Below, piece after piece: positions 44,493 through 54,600 of a DNA stretch of 64,000 nucleotides. The notes below the pieces were generated by a model. That model did no database searches. It had not been told where the DNA came from and saw nothing but the letters and a program-made list of their open reading frames with translations. Position numbers and translations under genes: made by a program. Source of the DNA: Legionella qingyii. GTDB taxonomy: Bacteria; Pseudomonadota; Gammaproteobacteria; Legionellales; Legionellaceae. The stretch lies in assembly GCF_003184185.1 (NCBI RefSeq), contig NZ_QHJG01000031.1:50208-114207 (forward strand), given 5' to 3'. Numbering within the stretch: position 1 is the first letter of the stretch; each line of letters opens with the position of its first letter.

Positions 44493-44788
44493 TGATAACC
44501 TCTTTTATTTATTTTGAAAGGAGTCGAACGGGCGGAATAGTAAGCCTGGTAACGTCTCTGTCTTAAATATATAGCCCTCATATAAGGGTCGGATTTGGCC
44601 ATTAAACGAAGCCCTTTCAAGGATAAAAACCACATGACTAAACCTGCAAATGCTGCCAGCCAGTCTTGAGCTGCAAAGATTAGAATGGCTGACAAAAGTC
44701 CTGAGAACATGACTAGCTCACGGTCTCCGCCCATAAACAGACTGGGGCGGTTTCCACATCGGCGTATGGGGATGGTACGAAGACTCAT
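44489..44788 (-). CDS. trbD: TrbD (VirB3 family)
   Basis: A 99-residue membrane protein with two adjacent hydrophobic segments in the middle (ELVMFSGLLSAILIFA and WLAAFAGLVMWFLSL). The N-terminal IPIRRCGNRPSLFMGGDREL is the usual VirB3/TrbD pattern. It overlaps both neighbours by 4 bases. Confidence 0.92.
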   Translation of the reverse strand: MSLRTIPIRRCGNRPSLFMGGDRELVMFSGLLSAILIFAAQDWLAAFAGLVMWFLSLKGLRLMAKSDPYMRAIYLRQRRYQAYYSARSTPFKINKRGYQ

Positions 44789-45162
44789 CGATGAGTCTCC
44801 GTTGCAACGATTTCAACAGATGGCTTAGAAATTTCAGCACCTTTGCCAGTAATTGCCGTCATGGTATTTTGAGCTGCTACCAGAAATGAGAGTACCAACA
44901 CAAAAAAGACAAGGGATCGCATAAATCCATTTAATTCACCGCCAAAAATAAGCGTCGCACCTGCTGCAACCAATCCAATAATGGCAGCACTAAAGGCAAA
45001 AGGGCCTGTAATGGATTTTTGAATTTTAGTTAGCCATGAGTCGAAGGGAAGTCCTCCACCTGCAGAGGAGGCCGCGGCTGGATGAGTGATTAACAACAAA
45101 AATAAAACGATTAATCCCATTATCCAGTAATTCTTTTGATTAAACAGAGTTGTTTGATTCAT
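44785..45162 (-). CDS. trbC: TrbC pilin (VirB2 family)
   Basis: The 125-residue prepilin has a long signal sequence (LIVLFLLLITHPAAASS) and a two-helix mature part (ITGPFAFSAAIIGLVAAGATLIFGG is split by a short turn from the second helix). RP4 TrbC is trimmed and cyclised by TraF, which is also encoded here. It follows trbB by 11 bases. Confidence 0.92.
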   Translation of the reverse strand: MNQTTLFNQKNYWIMGLIVLFLLLITHPAAASSAGGGLPFDSWLTKIQKSITGPFAFSAAIIGLVAAGATLIFGGELNGFMRSLVFFVLVLSFLVAAQNTMTAITGKGAEISKPSVEIVATETHR

Positions 45163-45173
45163 TCTTTTTCTCC

Positions 45174-46139
45174 TTAAATAAGTTTTTCGATGTTGTAATG
45201 TCCGTTTTCATAACCATGGACATTAATTATTTCTTGAATTTGTCGTCCCTGTGGGGTTCTTGAAATGTGCACGACACAATGAACAGCCTCGCCTATTAAA
45301 GGTTCAATTTCGGAGGGTGCTGCCGGATTTCTGGTGATGAGTGATTTCAACCGATGAAGTCCTGCAAGACAGTTATTGGCATGCAACGTGGCTGTTCCTC
45401 CCTCATGTCCTGTGTTCCAAGCATCCAGCAAGTCAAGTGCTTCACTACCCCGAACTTCACCAACAATGATTCGATCTGGGCGCATTCTGAGAGTGGTTTT
45501 TAAAAGCTGGGTCATGCTGACATCAAGCGTGGTATGGTATTGGACACAATTTTTTGCTGCACATTGGATTTCACCGGTATCTTCAATGATAAAAATACGT
45601 TCTTCAGGCGCATGAATCACCATTTCACTGATAATGGCGTTCACTAATGTGGTTTTGCCAGAACCTGTGCCGCCAATGACTAAAATGTTTCGGTGTGAAG
45701 AGACAGCTTGTTTAATCACCTCGCATTGGGCTTGTGTCATAATTTCTGACTGAACATAGTCATTGAGGGTAAAAACCGATAACGCTTTTTTGCGGATGGC
45801 AAAGGTTGGACTTGAAACAACTGGCGGCAGTTGTCCGGCGAAACGTGAGCCATCCAGAGGTAACTCTCCCTCTAGCAAAGGCTTCATACGAGTCACTTCT
45901 TTTCCATGAAAACCGGCAACAGTTTTGATGATGGATTCGGCACGTGCTGCATTGATATTCCCTATGCAACGCATGGTTTCACCAAGCTGTTCTTGCCAAA
46001 GCCTGCCATCTGCATTCAACATGATCTCTACCGTTTTGGGATCGCTAAGCGCCCCTTCAATCAAACCACCTAAATCACGCTTCAGCTTCTCTTTGGCACG
46101 GTCTTTAACCGTTAGTCCTTGTTCAACCAGATCTATCAT
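45174..46139 (-). CDS. trbB: TrbB (VirB11 family traffic ATPase)
   Basis: This 321-residue hexameric ATPase of the secretion system has Walker [16 protein letters not shown], an Asp box [10 protein letters not shown] and Walker B with the His box ([27 protein letters not shown]). It is the first trb gene, 29 bases after the csrA-like gene. Confidence 0.96.
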   Translation of the reverse strand: MIDLVEQGLTVKDRAKEKLKRDLGGLIEGALSDPKTVEIMLNADGRLWQEQLGETMRCIGNINAARAESIIKTVAGFHGKEVTRMKPLLEGELPLDGSRFAGQLPPVVSSPTFAIRKKALSVFTLNDYVQSEIMTQAQCEVIKQAVSSHRNILVIGGTGSGKTTLVNAIISEMVIHAPEERIFIIEDTGEIQCAAKNCVQYHTTLDVSMTQLLKTTLRMRPDRIIVGEVRGSEALDLLDAWNTGHEGGTATLHANNCLAGLHRLKSLITRNPAAPSEIEPLIGEAVHCVVHISRTPQGRQIQEIINVHGYENGHYNIEKLI

Positions 46140-46168
46140 TGAGTAACCTCATGTTATTGTTGATGGTT

Positions 46169-46429
46169 CTATGCTGGACTCATCTCGTGTTTAAATTTAT
46201 TGATTAAGCGATCTACAACGCTTTCTTGATTAGGTACAGGTTCGCGATACCATTCATCCTTTTGACGATCTCGGTTAATTCTGCGTTGAATTTCTTCTCG
46301 ATGAATTGGGAGGGATTTGGGGGCATCAAAAGCAAGACAAATTTCTCCATGCTGGTATCCAAGGACCGTGCAGTAAATATCTTCACCGATAACCACGGAT
46401 TCCCCGACTTTTCTTGTTAAAAGTAACAT
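46169..46429 (-). CDS. lvrC: CsrA-family RNA-binding regulator (LvrC)
   Basis: This 86-residue CsrA homologue begins MLLLTRKVGESVVIG. The body contains LGYQHGEICLAFDAPKSLPIHREEIQRRI, of which the beta5/helix LPIHREEI motif is diagnostic. A C-terminal extension of about 25 residues is longer than in chromosomal CsrA. AGGAGAAGCACT precedes the chosen ATG. Element-borne csrA genes next to lvrAB are typical of Legionella ICEs and control the shift between integrated and transferring states. Confidence 0.93.
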   Translation of the reverse strand: MLLLTRKVGESVVIGEDIYCTVLGYQHGEICLAFDAPKSLPIHREEIQRRINRDRQKDEWYREPVPNQESVVDRLINKFKHEMSPA

Positions 46430-46449
46430 AGTGCTTCTCCTCTTTTTAT

Positions 46450-46902
46450 TTAAGTAAGTAGGCTTTTGCATTGCCGGATATTCTCTTCAACCACAGCTTG
46501 GCTTGCTGGTTGATGTGCTTCACCTGCGACATAAAAAGTATTCCGCCGTTTGATGTCACGACAACAACCAATCATCTGCGGCAGACTCGGCGGCATGTCA
46601 CAATGATCCCGACAAGCTAAAATGGCCTGATTCAAAACCTCATCGCTAAATTGCTCCAATCCTTCCGACCACTCTTTTTTAGCAAACTCCAAAAATCCAT
46701 CGCTCTTAAACTGACTGCGCCACAAATGCCCATAAAAGACCGCAAAGCGGGTAAACAAGTTCTCAATCCGCTTGTCGGTACCATTGCAAGCTGACGACAT
46801 TGGTTTGCTGGTATTCATCCTCTGCGGAGCTTGCTGAGTCTTCTGTGTCTTCGTTCCAGAAGGGGTCATGGGCTGTTCCAGTACTTGCGCGATGCTTCTC
46901 AT
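46450..46902 (-). CDS. lvrB: LvrB, phage replication-P-like protein
   Basis: The 150-residue protein is known as LvrB in Legionella vir regions. The second half (LFTRFAVFYGHLWRSQFK, AKKEWSEGLEQFSDEVLNQAIL, MPPSLPQMIGCCRDI) resembles helicase-loader P-like proteins of lambdoid phages. CAGGAGAAAAGGA precedes the ATG, although this start gives a 140-base overlap with lvrA. It is cotranscribed with lvrA and lvrC. Confidence 0.85.
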   Translation of the reverse strand: MRSIAQVLEQPMTPSGTKTQKTQQAPQRMNTSKPMSSACNGTDKRIENLFTRFAVFYGHLWRSQFKSDGFLEFAKKEWSEGLEQFSDEVLNQAILACRDHCDMPPSLPQMIGCCRDIKRRNTFYVAGEAHQPASQAVVEENIRQCKSLLT

Positions 46903-47650
46903 TCCTTTTCTCCTGCTTTAATTCGATTGTGACTTCATCTTCCCAACATTTTTGTGACAACCAATTCGCTGGAAATTTCCAGGCAGGGACCCACTCACCA
47001 TGCGCTTCTTTTGCTTTATGGGCTTTGATTTGGCTATCGAGTGCTTGCAACATGGTTTGCAGTAAATGCTCATCGGGATTGATTTGTTGGAAAATTTCAA
47101 AAGCACGATCACGTGACTTTTTTTCGGGGTACATAAGCCAGAAATTGTCGAATTGGCGTAATAAATAAATATAATTATTTTCTTTTATAAGAGGTGTGGC
47201 GGCTTTTTGGGGTTCGTCTATGTCGGCTTTTATATCTGTATCCTCAGAAAATTCAGTATTTACAAGGGCTATCTCGTGCGGGTTTGTGGTGGCTTTCTGT
47301 GGTGGGTTTATGGCGGCTTTATTTTGGACAGAATAATGCTTTGAAGCTAAGAGACATTTTAAAATGAGTTGCATGCCTTCAGATTGAATCTCAATAATGC
47401 CCGCACGTACCAAACCTGAAATTGCACGACGCACTTGATCTCGTGAAAAATTTTGACTTTTAATTCCTTGATGTGGCTCGATATAAAGCTGCTCAGATAT
47501 CGACTGATAACTAACTCGCCGCTTGATACCTGTTATTCCTGTTTTCACATCCATATACGGTCTTATTCCTCTAAGGTAAGCCAGCTGCTGGATATGAGGT
47601 AAACCACTCATTGCCGCCAACTCATCACTATTAATGACGAAATCCATCAT
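46763..47650 (-). CDS. lvrA: LvrA, phage replication-O-like winged-helix protein
   Basis: This 295-residue protein has an N-terminal replication-O-like winged helix (KRRVSYQSISEQLYI, FSRDQVRRAISGLVRAGII). A later segment, FWLMYPEKKSRDRAFEIF with PAWKFPANWLSQKCWEDE, has the form seen in phage O and related replication initiators. It is the first gene of the lvrA-lvrB-lvrC-trb operon, divergent from lvrR across an operator region. Confidence 0.85.
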   Translation of the reverse strand: MMDFVINSDELAAMSGLPHIQQLAYLRGIRPYMDVKTGITGIKRRVSYQSISEQLYIEPHQGIKSQNFSRDQVRRAISGLVRAGIIEIQSEGMQLILKCLLASKHYSVQNKAAINPPQKATTNPHEIALVNTEFSEDTDIKADIDEPQKAATPLIKENNYIYLLRQFDNFWLMYPEKKSRDRAFEIFQQINPDEHLLQTMLQALDSQIKAHKAKEAHGEWVPAWKFPANWLSQKCWEDEVTIELKQEKRNEKHRASTGTAHDPFWNEDTEDSASSAEDEYQQTNVVSLQWYRQAD

Positions 47651-47724
47651 GGGTGTATATCCCTGTTAAATCCTCGTTTTTATTTTCATAATGTGATAAT
47701 CTTTATGAAAATACACTTAAAAAT

Positions 47725-47770
47725 ATCACTATTAGTGATTTTAAAGAGAATATATATCACATTACGTGAT
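47725..47770. promoter_or_regulatory. twin operators between lvrA and lvrR
   Basis: ATCACTATTAGTGAT (47725-47739) and ATCACATTACGTGAT (47756-47770) share ATCAC-N5-GTGAT with starts 31 bp apart. A further GTGAT half-site lies at 47693-47697. They lie in the 155-base divergent gap, well placed for repression of both genes by LvrR. Confidence 0.78.
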
Positions 47771-47805
47771 AAATCAATGATTGAACTTATTTTTATGAGG
47801 CGAAT

Positions 47806-48480
47806 TTGGCTGAGCTAAACATTAAAAAAGAAATTGGCAGACGCCTTCTCGAGGCTCGAAAGGCAAAAGGCTTGACACTAAAAGAGCTTGGTGACCTTGC
47901 TGGTGGTCTTAAACAAACCCGCTTAACCAATTGGGAACAAGGAACGCGCGCACCTGGCCCAGAAGAAATCAAACAGCTGGCACATGCATTGGATGTTTCG
48001 CCAGCTTTTTTAATGTGCTTGTCAGATGAGATGCAAATTAAAAAAACACAAAGCCCTAGTCATTTGATTCCGCTATTGGATTCGCGTCAGGCTTGTGATG
48101 CAAAAATGTATATCAATGCTGATTCTGACTGTGAGTTATCTAATGATGTGGTTTTTATTTCTGTTAGCATAAAGCTATTGCCAGAATTAAGTAAGGAAGC
48201 ATTCGCGCTGAAAATGACAGATGAAAGTATGCTCCCTGAAATTAGAGTGAATGATGTACTAATAATAGATACTTTGATCTCACCAAAACCAGGGGATTAT
48301 GTTGTAGTTAAAGTAGCTAATAAATCAGAAGTCATCGTTTGCCAATACAAGAAATTGTCTTTTACCTCACCTGAATTCGAACTTCTGACGTTAAATGATA
48401 ATTGGCCAAATATTAAAGTGGCTGATGGTCTTGAAATAGATATTGTTGGTAAAGTGATCCAAAAAATTCGTTCATACTAA
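47806..48480 (+). CDS. lvrR: CI-like repressor LvrR (XRE + S24 domains)
   Basis: This 224-residue repressor has an N-terminal helix-turn-helix (LTLKELGDLAGGLKQTRLTNWEQG) and a C-terminal S24 domain. The catalytic serine context is intact (MTDESMLPEIRVNDVLIIDT), unlike in the repressor at the left end. It starts at a TTG after TGAGGCGAA. SOS-type release of the transfer genes is plausible. Confidence 0.87.
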   Translation: MAELNIKKEIGRRLLEARKAKGLTLKELGDLAGGLKQTRLTNWEQGTRAPGPEEIKQLAHALDVSPAFLMCLSDEMQIKKTQSPSHLIPLLDSRQACDAKMYINADSDCELSNDVVFISVSIKLLPELSKEAFALKMTDESMLPEIRVNDVLIIDTLISPKPGDYVVVKVANKSEVIVCQYKKLSFTSPEFELLTLNDNWPNIKVADGLEIDIVGKVIQKIRSY

Positions 48481-48653
48481 TTAACTTAATATACCTATCA
48501 TCATAGCTCACATATTCTTAGAACGTCTTTTTTCTAATAAAAAATGTAAGTCTATCTATTAAGAATATTTTTTCTCTACCAGCAGAAGTAGAGGTAAAAA
48601 AACAGCTTGAAATCCCCCGTATTTTCAACTATTTTCAACTAAATTCCATATAA

Positions 48654-48851
48654 ATGGGTTATGTTCCTATGACTGACAACGACATAATGCTTATTAAGGA
48701 TTTGGCTAACTATCTGAAAATAGCTGAAAAAACTGCTTATAGGTTTGCTTCGGAAGGTAAAATACCAGGCTTCAAAGTAGGGGCTGCATGGCGTTTTCGT
48801 AAAAGCGAAATTGATCAATGGATTAAAAACCAAGAGCAAAAAGCTAAATAA
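48654..48851 (+). CDS. excisionase-type helix-turn-helix protein
   Basis: This 60-65 residue winged-helix protein has the pattern of the excisionase-family DNA-binding domain (LIKDLANYLKIAEKTAYRF, GFKVGAAWRFRKSEIDQWI). It could start at 48654 or at the in-frame ATG at 48669. It precedes hsdM by 47 bases, so it probably regulates the restriction operon. The gap 48481-48653 holds only an imperfect inverted repeat, CTCTAC/GTAGAG at 48574-48593. Confidence 0.83.
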   Translation: MGYVPMTDNDIMLIKDLANYLKIAEKTAYRFASEGKIPGFKVGAAWRFRKSEIDQWIKNQEQKAK

Positions 48852-48898
48852 CAACAAAGTTAAATATGGAATAAGCAGAATTTTAATAAGAGAATCAA

Positions 48899-50374
48899 AT
48901 GATTACAGGTGAAATCAAAAATAAAGTGGATCAGATTTGGAGTGTTTTCTGGTCAGGTGGTGTATCAAATCCTCTATCTGTTATTGAACAAATTACTTAT
49001 CTACTTTTTGCTAAAAGGTTAGATGAGATTCACACAGCAAGGGAAGCACAAGCCCACTTATTAGGTGAAGAGATTACAGATCCTATCTTTGAAGAGGGAC
49101 AGGAGCATTTACGCTGGTCAAGGTTTAAGGATTTCGAGCCTAAACGAAAATTTGAAGTATTTAAAGATGAAGTTTTTCCTTTTATTAAAGCACTTAATGG
49201 ACGTGCTGGTAGTTCGTATACAAAGTTTATGACTGATGCTGTATTTATTATTCCAACCCCAGCCTTGCTTGATAAAGTCGTGAATATGATTGAGCATATC
49301 CCCATGCATGACAGGGATACAAAGGGTGACCTATATGAATACATGCTCTCCAAAATAGCGACTGCTGGTAAAAATGGACAATTCCGTACACCGAGACACA
49401 TTATCAAACTGATGGTTGAGTTAACAAAGCCAACACCACAGGATATTATTTGTGATCCTGCTTGCGGTACTTGTGGCTTTTTGGTTGCTGCTGCGGAATA
49501 TTTAGAAAAGCACCACAAAGAAATCAATCGTGATAAAAAACTCAAAGATCACTTTAACAATCAAATGTTCCATGGCTCAGACTTCGATTCTTCAATGTTA
49601 CGCATTGGCGCCATGAACATGACTTTACATGGTATTGAAAATCCAATTATTGAAGATAGGGACTCATTAAGCGAAGACCATGCTGATAAACGTGATGCCT
49701 ATACGCTTATTCTGGCTAACCCACCTTTTAAAGGATCACTAGATCATGAAAGTATTGCAAAAGACTTGCTCCAAGTAAGCAAGACTAAAAAAACAGAATT
49801 GCTATTTATCAGTTTATTTATAAAACAATTAAAACTAGGTGGCCGTTGTGCTTGTATTGTGCCTGATGGCGTATTGTTTGGCTCATCTACGGCGCATCAA
49901 CAATTAAGACATGCCTTAGTCGAAGAACAAAAGTTAGAAGCTGTTATCTCCATGCCATCTGGTGTATTTAAACCTTATGCAGGGGTATCTACCGCCATAT
50001 TGATTTTTACGCGCACTGATTCGGGTGGCACTGATAAAGTCTTGTTTTATGATATGAAAGCAGATGGTTTTAGTTTAGATGATAAGAGAGAGCCTATTCA
50101 AGCTAATGATATACCTGACATCATTGAACAATATCACCAATACAAGGAAGGTGAGGGTGATTTTTTCGATAAAAAAGGTAAAGCTTTCGTCGTTGATAAA
50201 AAAGATATTGCGACGAATAAATATGATCTTTCCATCAATCGTTACAAAGAAGTTGAATATGAAGAAGTAGCCTATGATGCGCCGCAGGTTATTTTAGATA
50301 AGCTTGATGACTTGGAGTTGGATATCCAGAGGGACTTGAAGGAATTGAGGGGAATGTTATATGAACATGCCTAA
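48899..50374 (+). CDS. hsdM: type I restriction-modification DNA methyltransferase
   Basis: Adenine-N6 methyltransferase subunit, 491 residues. An N-terminal HsdM helical domain (about 1-140) is followed by SAM motif I DPACGTCGFLVAA and the catalytic NPPF. It modifies host DNA together with HsdS. It is the first of a run of plus-strand genes through sbcC. Confidence 0.95.
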   Translation: MITGEIKNKVDQIWSVFWSGGVSNPLSVIEQITYLLFAKRLDEIHTAREAQAHLLGEEITDPIFEEGQEHLRWSRFKDFEPKRKFEVFKDEVFPFIKALNGRAGSSYTKFMTDAVFIIPTPALLDKVVNMIEHIPMHDRDTKGDLYEYMLSKIATAGKNGQFRTPRHIIKLMVELTKPTPQDIICDPACGTCGFLVAAAEYLEKHHKEINRDKKLKDHFNNQMFHGSDFDSSMLRIGAMNMTLHGIENPIIEDRDSLSEDHADKRDAYTLILANPPFKGSLDHESIAKDLLQVSKTKKTELLFISLFIKQLKLGGRCACIVPDGVLFGSSTAHQQLRHALVEEQKLEAVISMPSGVFKPYAGVSTAILIFTRTDSGGTDKVLFYDMKADGFSLDDKREPIQANDIPDIIEQYHQYKEGEGDFFDKKGKAFVVDKKDIATNKYDLSINRYKEVEYEEVAYDAPQVILDKLDDLELDIQRDLKELRGMLYEHA

Positions 50375-50427
50375 CTGCTCAAGCTATCTGAATGAAGTGC
50401 GTTTTAATATTACAGATAAAGGTAGAT

Positions 50428-51597
50428 ATGATGATCCCCAAAATTAAGTTATCTAAAATATGTAATATTTCAATGGGGCAAGCACCTAAAGGTAGTTCAT
50501 ACAATGATGTTGCTGAAGGCTATCCATTAATTGCTGGTGCTGGCGATTTTGGCATAAGTACTCCAAATCCTAAAAAGCATACTGTAGAACCTACGCGCTT
50601 ATCCCAAGTAGGCGACTTAATTCTATGTATAAGGGCAACTATAGGTGATTTAAATTGGAGTGATGACGAATATTGTTTGGGACGAGGAGTTGCTGGACTA
50701 AGACCTCTACCAGATAAAGTTGATAAAAATTATCTTTGGCATTTTCTTCAATCGTATAAAGATGAACTCCAAAAAAAGGGCACTGGCTCTACTTTCAAAC
50801 AGATAAGTCGTTTACACATTGAAGAGTTAGAAGTTCCTTTACCAGCACTAAAGGAACAAAAACGTATTGCTGCAATTTTAGATAAGGCGGATGCAGTGCG
50901 ACGTAAACGCCAACAAGCCATCGAACTTAGCGAACAACTCTTACGCTCAGTTTTTTTGGATATGTTTGGTGATCCAGTCTCAAACTCAAAAGGATTTAAG
51001 TTGGTCAATATTTCAGATATAGGAAAAATAATAACAGGAAACACACCCTCAAGAAAAAAAGAGCAATATTATGGCTCCGAAATTGAATGGATTAAATCAG
51101 ATAACATAAATACCCCATTCCACTATTTAACAAAAGCAGAAGAGTATCTTTCCAAAGAAGGTAAATTGGTCGGTAGGTGTGCTCCGAAAAACTCTATTCT
51201 AATAACTTGTATAGCAGGAAGTAAAAACTGCATAGGTAATATAGCAATGACAGATAGAGAGGTTGCATTCAATCAACAAATTAATGCAATCATACCCAAT
51301 GAAAAAATATTGCTTTATTTTCTATATGCCCAGCTCTTATTTAATAAAGGAATAATCCAGAATGCTTCAACTAATAGTATGAAAGGGATGGTTAGCAAAT
51401 CTAAACTATCTAATATTAAAATTTTACTTCCACCTATAGTTGAACAAAAGAAGTATACACAGTTCTTTTCAAAAGCAGTAAAGAAATTACAGAAAGATAA
51501 CCTGGCATATAATGAATTAGATAAGCTTTTTAATGCATTAACGCAAAAAGCATTTAGAGGTGAATTAAGCAAACAATCAGAAACAGAATTAGCATAA
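50428..51597 (+). CDS. hsdS: type I restriction-modification specificity subunit
   Basis: The 389 residues contain two target-recognition domains (about 1-165 and 190-375), each followed by a helical spacer: LPALKEQKRIAAILDKAD after the first and PPIVEQKKYTQFFSKA after the second. AAAGGTAGAT precedes the ATG at 50428. It sets the bipartite recognition site, which cannot be read from sequence. Confidence 0.94.
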   Translation: MMIPKIKLSKICNISMGQAPKGSSYNDVAEGYPLIAGAGDFGISTPNPKKHTVEPTRLSQVGDLILCIRATIGDLNWSDDEYCLGRGVAGLRPLPDKVDKNYLWHFLQSYKDELQKKGTGSTFKQISRLHIEELEVPLPALKEQKRIAAILDKADAVRRKRQQAIELSEQLLRSVFLDMFGDPVSNSKGFKLVNISDIGKIITGNTPSRKKEQYYGSEIEWIKSDNINTPFHYLTKAEEYLSKEGKLVGRCAPKNSILITCIAGSKNCIGNIAMTDREVAFNQQINAIIPNEKILLYFLYAQLLFNKGIIQNASTNSMKGMVSKSKLSNIKILLPPIVEQKKYTQFFSKAVKKLQKDNLAYNELDKLFNALTQKAFRGELSKQSETELA

Positions 51598-51610
51598 AGG
51601 ATACAATAGG

Positions 51611-54600
51611 ATGGAGCAGAGCAATTTTTCATTTTTATCTGAGCATTGGGACTTCTTACTCCAGGATGCCAAATTTGTGGAAAGCTATGCTTTGCGTGAT
51701 CCTAGAGCCGCGGCAATCTATGCACGCCGAACATTAGAATTAGCGCTAAAATGGTTATTTGCTAATGATTCAACTATAAAATCACCCTATGAATTAAATC
51801 TAGCCTCTATGATTCATGAGCCAAGCTTTTCGAATATGATCCAAAGAGGTTTGTTTTTTGATATTAAATTTATTCACCGATTAGGGAATATCGCAGTACA
51901 CGGTGACGAGAATATTTCGCCTCAAGAAGGTTTAAAAGCAACCGTTGCACTTCATCAATTCTTAGGCTGGATGGCGCGGGTCTATTCTACTGGCGGCGCA
52001 AAACCCGAACAATTCCAAGTAACTTATCTTCCTAAAGCGCAAGAAGATACACCTAAACTTTCCAAACATGAGATTGAAAAAATTCAAGCTGACTTAGAAG
52101 CAAAAGATAAAGCAGCTGAGGCTGCTCGAGCTAAGCTAACTCAAACAGAGGCAGAACTTGCCGCCATAAAAGAGCAATTAGCATTACTTCAGGACGTTAA
52201 GAAAGCCAATAGGAAAACGATTAGCAGCAATGAATACACGGAGTCACAAACTCGAGAATTGATGATAGATGTCATGTTACGAGAAGCGGGTTGGGATCCG
52301 AAAGGAAAAAATGCTGAGGAATTCGAAGTTTTAAACTGTATGCCTACGGTCTCCGGTAAAAATGATGGTACGGGCTATGTTGATTATGTGCTTTGGGGCG
52401 ATGATAACAAACCACTTGCATTAGTTGAGGCCAAAAAAACAAAAGTAGATCCACAAACAGGAAGTCGACAAGCGGAGCTTTATGCTAATTGTTTAGAGCA
52501 GCATCATGGTCAGCGTCCGATTATTTATTTTTCTAATGGGTATAAGACATGGATGTGGGATGATACTTTTTATCCTCCACGAGAAGTGCAGGGCTTTGCC
52601 ACTAAAGATGAATTACAATGGAAAATCAATCAGCGTAAGAGTCGTCAATCGTTAAACTTGATGCAGCCTAAGACAGAGATTGCTGGTCGATATTACCAAA
52701 TAGAAGCTGCAGCTCGCGTCATGCAACATTTTGGAGATAATCGTAAACGCAAAAGTTTAATCGTCATGGCAACTGGTACGGGCAAAACTCGTTTGTCCAT
52801 CGCCTTGGTCGATATGTTATTGCGGGCTAATTGGGTAAGGAAGGTATTATTTTTAGCTGACAGAACCGCTTTATTAACTCAAGCTAGTCGAGCGTTTAAG
52901 AAAAATCTTCCTCATGTCAGCCTCGCCAATCTCTTGGGTAAGAAACAAGAGGAAGCGCGAATATTATTCTCAACCTACCCAACCATGCTTAATTGTATTG
53001 ACGGAACCAAGAAAAAGCAGAGCCAAACATTTAGTGTAAACCATTTTGATTTGATCATTATCGATGAAGCGCATCGGTCTGTTTATCAAAAATATGGTGC
53101 CATTTTTGATTATTTTGACTCACTGCTACTTGGATTAACGGCTACACCCCGTGGAGAAGTTGATAGAAACACATATCAATTGTTTGAACTTGATAATCAT
53201 CAACCAACTTATGCTTATGAGTTAGAGCAAGCAGTCAAAGACGGTTTCCTTGTACCACCTCGCGCTATTTCGGTACCATTGAAGTTCCAAAGAGAAGGAA
53301 TTAAATACAACGAACTTTCTATTGAAGAACAAGAAGAGTATGAATTGCAGGAGGAGTTTTATGATAAGGAAACGGGCGATCTAAAAGAAGAAATCGGCTC
53401 TTCAGCTTTGAATCAATGGTTGTTTAATAAAGATACCGTCAATAAAGTTCTGATGCATTTGATGGAACATGGAATCAAAGTTGAGGGCGGAGATAAAATC
53501 GGTAAAACCATTATCTTTGCTAAAAATAAAACACACGCTCAGTTTATAGTCCAACAGTTTGATGAAAATTATCCGCATCTGGCAGGTAAGTTTTGCCGTC
53601 GAATTGATCATTCAGTGAAATACTCACAAAGTTTAATTGATGCGTTTAGCCTTAAAACAAAAGATCCTTTTATCGTTGTTTCAGTGGATATGCTTGATAC
53701 CGGTATTGATGTTCCAGAAGTTGTGAACTTAGTCTTTTTCAAGCTGGTTCGCTCCAGAACAAAGTTCTGGCAAATGATAGGACGTGGCACTAGACCCTGT
53801 GAGGATTTATTCGGTCCAGGAAATGATAAAAAGGAATTTGTGATTTTTGATTATTGTGAGAATCTGGAATTTTTTGATACTAATCCAGAGGGGTATGATT
53901 CCAGTATTCAAGAGTCTGTTAAGCAGAAAATATTTAATCGTCGATTAGACCTAATAACAGCTTTAGAAAATACAAATATTGTTAATGATGCACTTAAAAG
54001 TTTTAGTGGAACTCTAAAAAATCAGCTACATGAAGTTGTTACCACTATGAATATAGACAATTTTATTGTTCGAAAAGAACGAGCAAATGTTGAAAAATAT
54101 GCCAAGCGAGACCAATGGGATATTTTGAAAGAAGATGACATAAATACACTTAGAAGTAAGCTTAGTGGCTTGCCTTCAATAGACAATGATGATGAGCTTT
54201 GCCGTCGATTTGATTTACTGATTTTGAATATTCAGATAGCTATTTTGCAAAATAGCAGAGCACAAGAGAAATACAAATCACAAATCATTGAGATAGCGAA
54301 GGGGCTAGAAGACAAATCAAACATTCCTAATGTCGCAAATCAAATGGAGTTAATATTAGATTTGCAAACTGAACAATGGTGGGCGGATGTTTCTTTGCCT
54401 TTACTCGAGCAGGTAAGAGTATGCCTTCGAGATCTGACAAGATTTTTAGATAAAGAAACTGTTCTAATCAACGTTTATACTAATTTTGCCGATGAAATTA
54501 GGGAAGGTTCTGCAGTATATGATTTGGTGAAAAGCGATTCTAATTTAAAGGATTATAGAGAGAAAGTGCGGAAATTTATCAATGATCACAAAAATCATAT

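Noticed and set aside
48574..48593. CTCTAC/GTAGAG hairpin between lvrR and the HTH gene considered as terminator
   Set aside because: The T-run precedes the stem and an A-run follows on both strands, the wrong order for termination.
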